Shown: positions 7,322-8,646 of the stretch, piece by piece | Position numbering within the stretch: the stretch's first letter is position 1 | Layout of the letters: every line of letters starts with the position of its first letter | Assembly: GCA_029258405.1 (NCBI GenBank) | Contig: JARHYY010000088.1 | Span: 1 to 8,646 of the forward strand | From: Helicobacteraceae bacterium | GTDB taxonomy: Bacteria; Campylobacterota; Campylobacteria; Campylobacterales; Helicobacteraceae | Length of the DNA stretch: 8,646 nucleotides | Reading direction: 5' to 3' | Made by a program: the position numbers and the translations under genes | Notes under the pieces: generated by a model | Database searches by the model: none | Seen by the model: only the letters and a program-made list of their open reading frames with translations | What the model was told of the DNA's origin: nothing

Positions 7322-8127
7322 GAAGTAATACTTTTTTTCAGAATTTCATAAGCTTCATTGATTTGAACTAATTTTTCATTAGCTTTTAAAATATCTTGCT
7401 GGCTTGCTCCTCTGCCCTGTATAATATCTGGGTGGTTTTCTTTTACTAACTTTCTGTAAATATCTTTGAGTTTTTCTTCTGTTATTTCTTCATGTTCAGT
7501 GAGCCCAAAAATATGTAATGAGTCTTCATGTGTAAGCATATTTTGCTTATGAGATGCATTTTTAAATTCGTCATAAATATGGTTGAAGTCCTCATTACTC
7601 AATTCAAAATACGCAGCAACATCTAAAATAATTTCTCGTTCTCTATCATCAAGCTTATAGTCTGCATATGCAATCATCAAAAGAAATTCAATAACCTTTA
7701 AGCGTTTTTTATACTCTCCTTTTGTAAGGCGAACAAACTCTAATGCTAAAGATTCTAAATTTTCTAATGAGTGTTGCTCCTTTTCAAAATGTTTGTAAAG
7801 TACTTGCTCTGTGTATTTTTTGTCATCAAATTCTTTTGTAATATCATTAATGAGCTCGTCAATCAAATGCATTTCAAGTTCGCATACTCTCTCATCACTT
7901 CGAGCGACTTTTGCCAAAAGGGCAATAATTATCCCATATTCTGAATAACAAATTTGCTTTTCTTGAGAATCTAAACCTTTGTATGGGTCATTATAATTTT
8001 CATATTCTATTTCAGAATTATGTTTTCTTAAAGTGCCATGAGCCTTTGGGTTTGATAGGTACTCTTTGAGAGTTTTATACATAAAAAAAAGAACAGCGAT
8101 AGCTATTGCTCCTAAAATTATTTCCAT
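7318..8127 (-). CDS. Membrane-anchored TerB/J-domain protein (DjlA-like co-chaperone)
   Basis: The 269-residue protein has an N-terminal hydrophobic anchor (about 2-17), then a charged linker (about 18-60). An all-helical TerB-like domain spans about 62-190, with the repeated acidic pattern ARSDERV (75-81) and AYADYKLDDREREII (153-167). A C-terminal J domain (about 203-268) carries HPD at 232-234. The order anchor, TerB domain, J domain is that of DjlA, a membrane co-chaperone that stimulates the ATPase of DnaK with its cytosolic J domain. J domains act through the HPD loop, which is intact. It is the first gene of the operon, and its stop overlaps the ciaB start (ATGA). GAAGG lies 13 bases before the ATG, further than ideal. 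I leave the symbol blank because orthology to djlA is by architecture only. Confidence 0.9.
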   Translation of the reverse strand: MEIILGAIAIAVLFFMYKTLKEYLSNPKAHGTLRKHNSEIEYENYNDPYKGLDSQEKQICYSEYGIIIALLAKVARSDERVCELEMHLIDELINDITKEFDDKKYTEQVLYKHFEKEQHSLENLESLALEFVRLTKGEYKKRLKVIEFLLMIAYADYKLDDREREIILDVAAYFELSNEDFNHIYDEFKNASHKQNMLTHEDSLHIFGLTEHEEITEEKLKDIYRKLVKENHPDIIQGRGASQQDILKANEKLVQINEAYEILKKSITS

Positions 8128-8162
8128 AGTAAGTTTTAAGCCTTCATTTTAAATCTCTAATC

Positions 8163-8185
8163 TCTTGATTATAAATATTTCAAGA
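8163..8185. repeat. Inverted repeat around the operon -10 box
   Basis: Arms TCTTGA (8163-8168) and TCAAGA (8180-8185) are exact reverse complements separated by 11 bases, and the left arm touches the TATAAT of the presumed operon promoter. The symmetry and placement suit a repressor operator, though a 6-base-pair arm in AT-rich DNA could be chance. The spacer is not self-complementary, so a stable RNA hairpin is unlikely. Confidence 0.3.
8168..8173 (-). promoter_or_regulatory. Likely proximal promoter (-10 box) of the six-gene operon
   Basis: A perfect TATAAT on the minus strand, preceded by an AT-rich tract, lies 41 bases before the start of the J-domain gene. The expected start of transcription is near 8161, giving a leader of roughly 33 bases. 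The -35 position is not conserved (GATAAT around 8191-8196), as is usual in Helicobacter. The box is enclosed by a short inverted repeat, listed separately. Confidence 0.5.
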
Positions 8186-8522
8186 TAAAAATTATCTATT
8201 CTATTGTATTATTTATATCGTTATAAAATGCTTAAATGTGAAGCACCTTTCCTAAACAAAGAGTTTTTCTGCCCACAACTTTTACTGCATAGCACAACCC
8301 CTCACTACAAGTGCTATCAAAGCACACAATATCAAAACTTAGACAATCACTAAACCCAACTATAATTTAAACAAAAATATAAACTTTAAAAATTTACTCA
8401 TACTCCATTAAACTATATGCAATTATATAAGCATAAAAATGTAAAAACTATTAAAGCATTTAGAGATAAGTAAATGCAAATCTAAGAGAGTTAAGTAAAT
8501 AATAAGTTAAAATACTAAAACA

Positions 8523-8529
8523 CCCCCCC
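8523..8529. repeat. C7/G7 homopolymer tract
   Basis: Seven C on the plus strand, or G7 on the transcribed-sense minus strand, in non-coding DNA. In Helicobacter and Campylobacter, G/C tracts change length by slipped-strand mispairing, often at 8 or more bases, so seven is borderline. It lies just after the possible distal promoter. Confidence 0.7.
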
Positions 8530-8540
8530 AACAACCCTCA

Positions 8541-8570
8541 ATTATACTATACCCAAACCTCAAAACTCAA
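8541..8570 (-). promoter_or_regulatory. Possible distal promoter ahead of a G7 tract
   Basis: On the minus strand TTGAGT (8570 down to 8565) and a perfect TATAAT (8546 down to 8541) are separated by 18 bases. Transcription would begin near 8534, placing the G7 run (8529-8523) at about +6 to +12. The product would be either a small RNA or a leader of about 400 bases reaching the J-domain gene. AT-rich DNA produces many TATAAT matches by chance. Confidence 0.35.
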
Positions 8571-8576
8571 ACAAGC

Positions 8577-8621
8577 AATAAACCTTAGAGTCCAAAAATT
8601 CAAATAACAGAATAAACCTTA
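8577..8621. repeat. Pair of 11-base direct repeats
   Basis: AATAAACCTTA occurs at 8577-8587 and again at 8611-8621, a 34-base offset. No third copy is visible in the window. The function is unknown. Confidence 0.6.
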
Positions 8622-8646
8622 AAGAACTTACTTAACTCCACTATAT

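Larger units (their letters stand above)
8488..8638. repeat. 11-base inverted repeats framing about 151 bases
   Basis: GAGTTAAGTAA at 8488-8498 is the exact reverse complement of TTACTTAACTC at 8628-8638. The enclosed segment contains the G7 tract, the possible distal promoter and both direct repeats. The arms could be ends of a small non-coding mobile remnant or binding sites; no target-site duplication is evident. Confidence 0.4.
8128..8646. other. Long gene-free region with extreme C/A bias on the plus strand
   Basis: About 520 bases upstream of the operon contain no frame I would call a gene. The plus strand is strikingly poor in G: the block 8521-8580 has one G against 24 C. The minus strand is therefore G/T-rich, agreeing in direction with all genes here. 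The region holds a C7 tract (8523-8529), repeated AGCAC/GTGCT boxes (8242-8246, 8291-8295, 8311-8315, 8321-8325), a pair of 11-base direct repeats and an 11-base inverted repeat near the right end. It may be a leader, a small-RNA locus or decayed sequence. Confidence 0.5.

Noticed and set aside
8222..8302. A 26-codon open stretch on the minus strand ending ...LFRKGASHLSIL before a stop, suggesting a gene remnant.
   Set aside because: It has no normal start codon at its beginning, is very short, and I cannot tie it to a family. A within-genome similarity search would decide whether it is a dispersed remnant.
8220..8401. A hydrophobic-looking minus-strand frame starting at ATG 8401 (MSKFLKFIF...), possibly a signal peptide or a pseudogene.
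   Set aside because: It meets in-frame stops after 13 codons and repeatedly afterwards. G/T-rich DNA yields Leu/Val-rich translations by chance, and the GGAG before the ATG is too close to act as a ribosome-binding site.
1..8646. CRISPR arrays, tRNA or rRNA genes, insertion sequences, toxin-antitoxin pairs or phage genes.
   Set aside because: I looked for regularly spaced repeats, cloverleaf arms, transposase motifs and small paired genes and saw none that could be supported.

Overview
The window looks like a chromosomal segment of an enterohepatic Helicobacter, or a close campylobacterotal relative. The DNA is AT-rich. Threonyl-tRNA synthetase and IF3 closely resemble, from memory, the H. 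pylori proteins. cheR and cheB are present (H. pylori lacks them), and there is a CiaB-family gene of the Campylobacter/Arcobacter type. All eight protein genes lie on the minus strand, so transcription runs from high to low coordinates.

Layout in the direction of transcription. (1) 8646-8128: about 520 bases without a convincing gene. The minus strand is extremely G/T-rich, with a G7 tract, short repeats, a possible distal promoter and a good -10 box just before the first gene. (2) 8127-2709: one compact six-gene operon. It encodes a membrane-anchored TerB/J-domain (DjlA-like) protein, CiaB, CheR, CheB lacking a receiver domain, a class I SAM methyltransferase and a YigZ/IMPACT-family protein. 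With the starts chosen here, every junction lies between a 4-base overlap and a 5-base gap, and good Shine-Dalgarno sites are mostly absent, which suggests a translationally coupled chain. (3) 2708-2622: an 87-base gap carrying a likely promoter. (4) 2621-292: thrS and infC, overlapping by 4 bases, with infC starting at TTG. (5) 291-1: no gene. rpmI, the usual follower of infC, is not here, and a possible leftward promoter faces out of the window.

How the genes may work together: CheR methylates and CheB demethylates and deamidates chemoreceptors, so they form the adaptation pair. CiaB is known as an invasion-associated protein, but here it carries a clear HEFGH zinc-metallopeptidase motif with a downstream Glu pair. 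It overlaps the gene of a membrane-anchored co-chaperone-like protein. The thrS-infC pair belongs to translation. I do not see a wholly new defence or mobile system. The parts most worth a second look are the CiaB/J-domain/CheRB coupling, the metallopeptidase signature of CiaB, and the G7-containing leader region.
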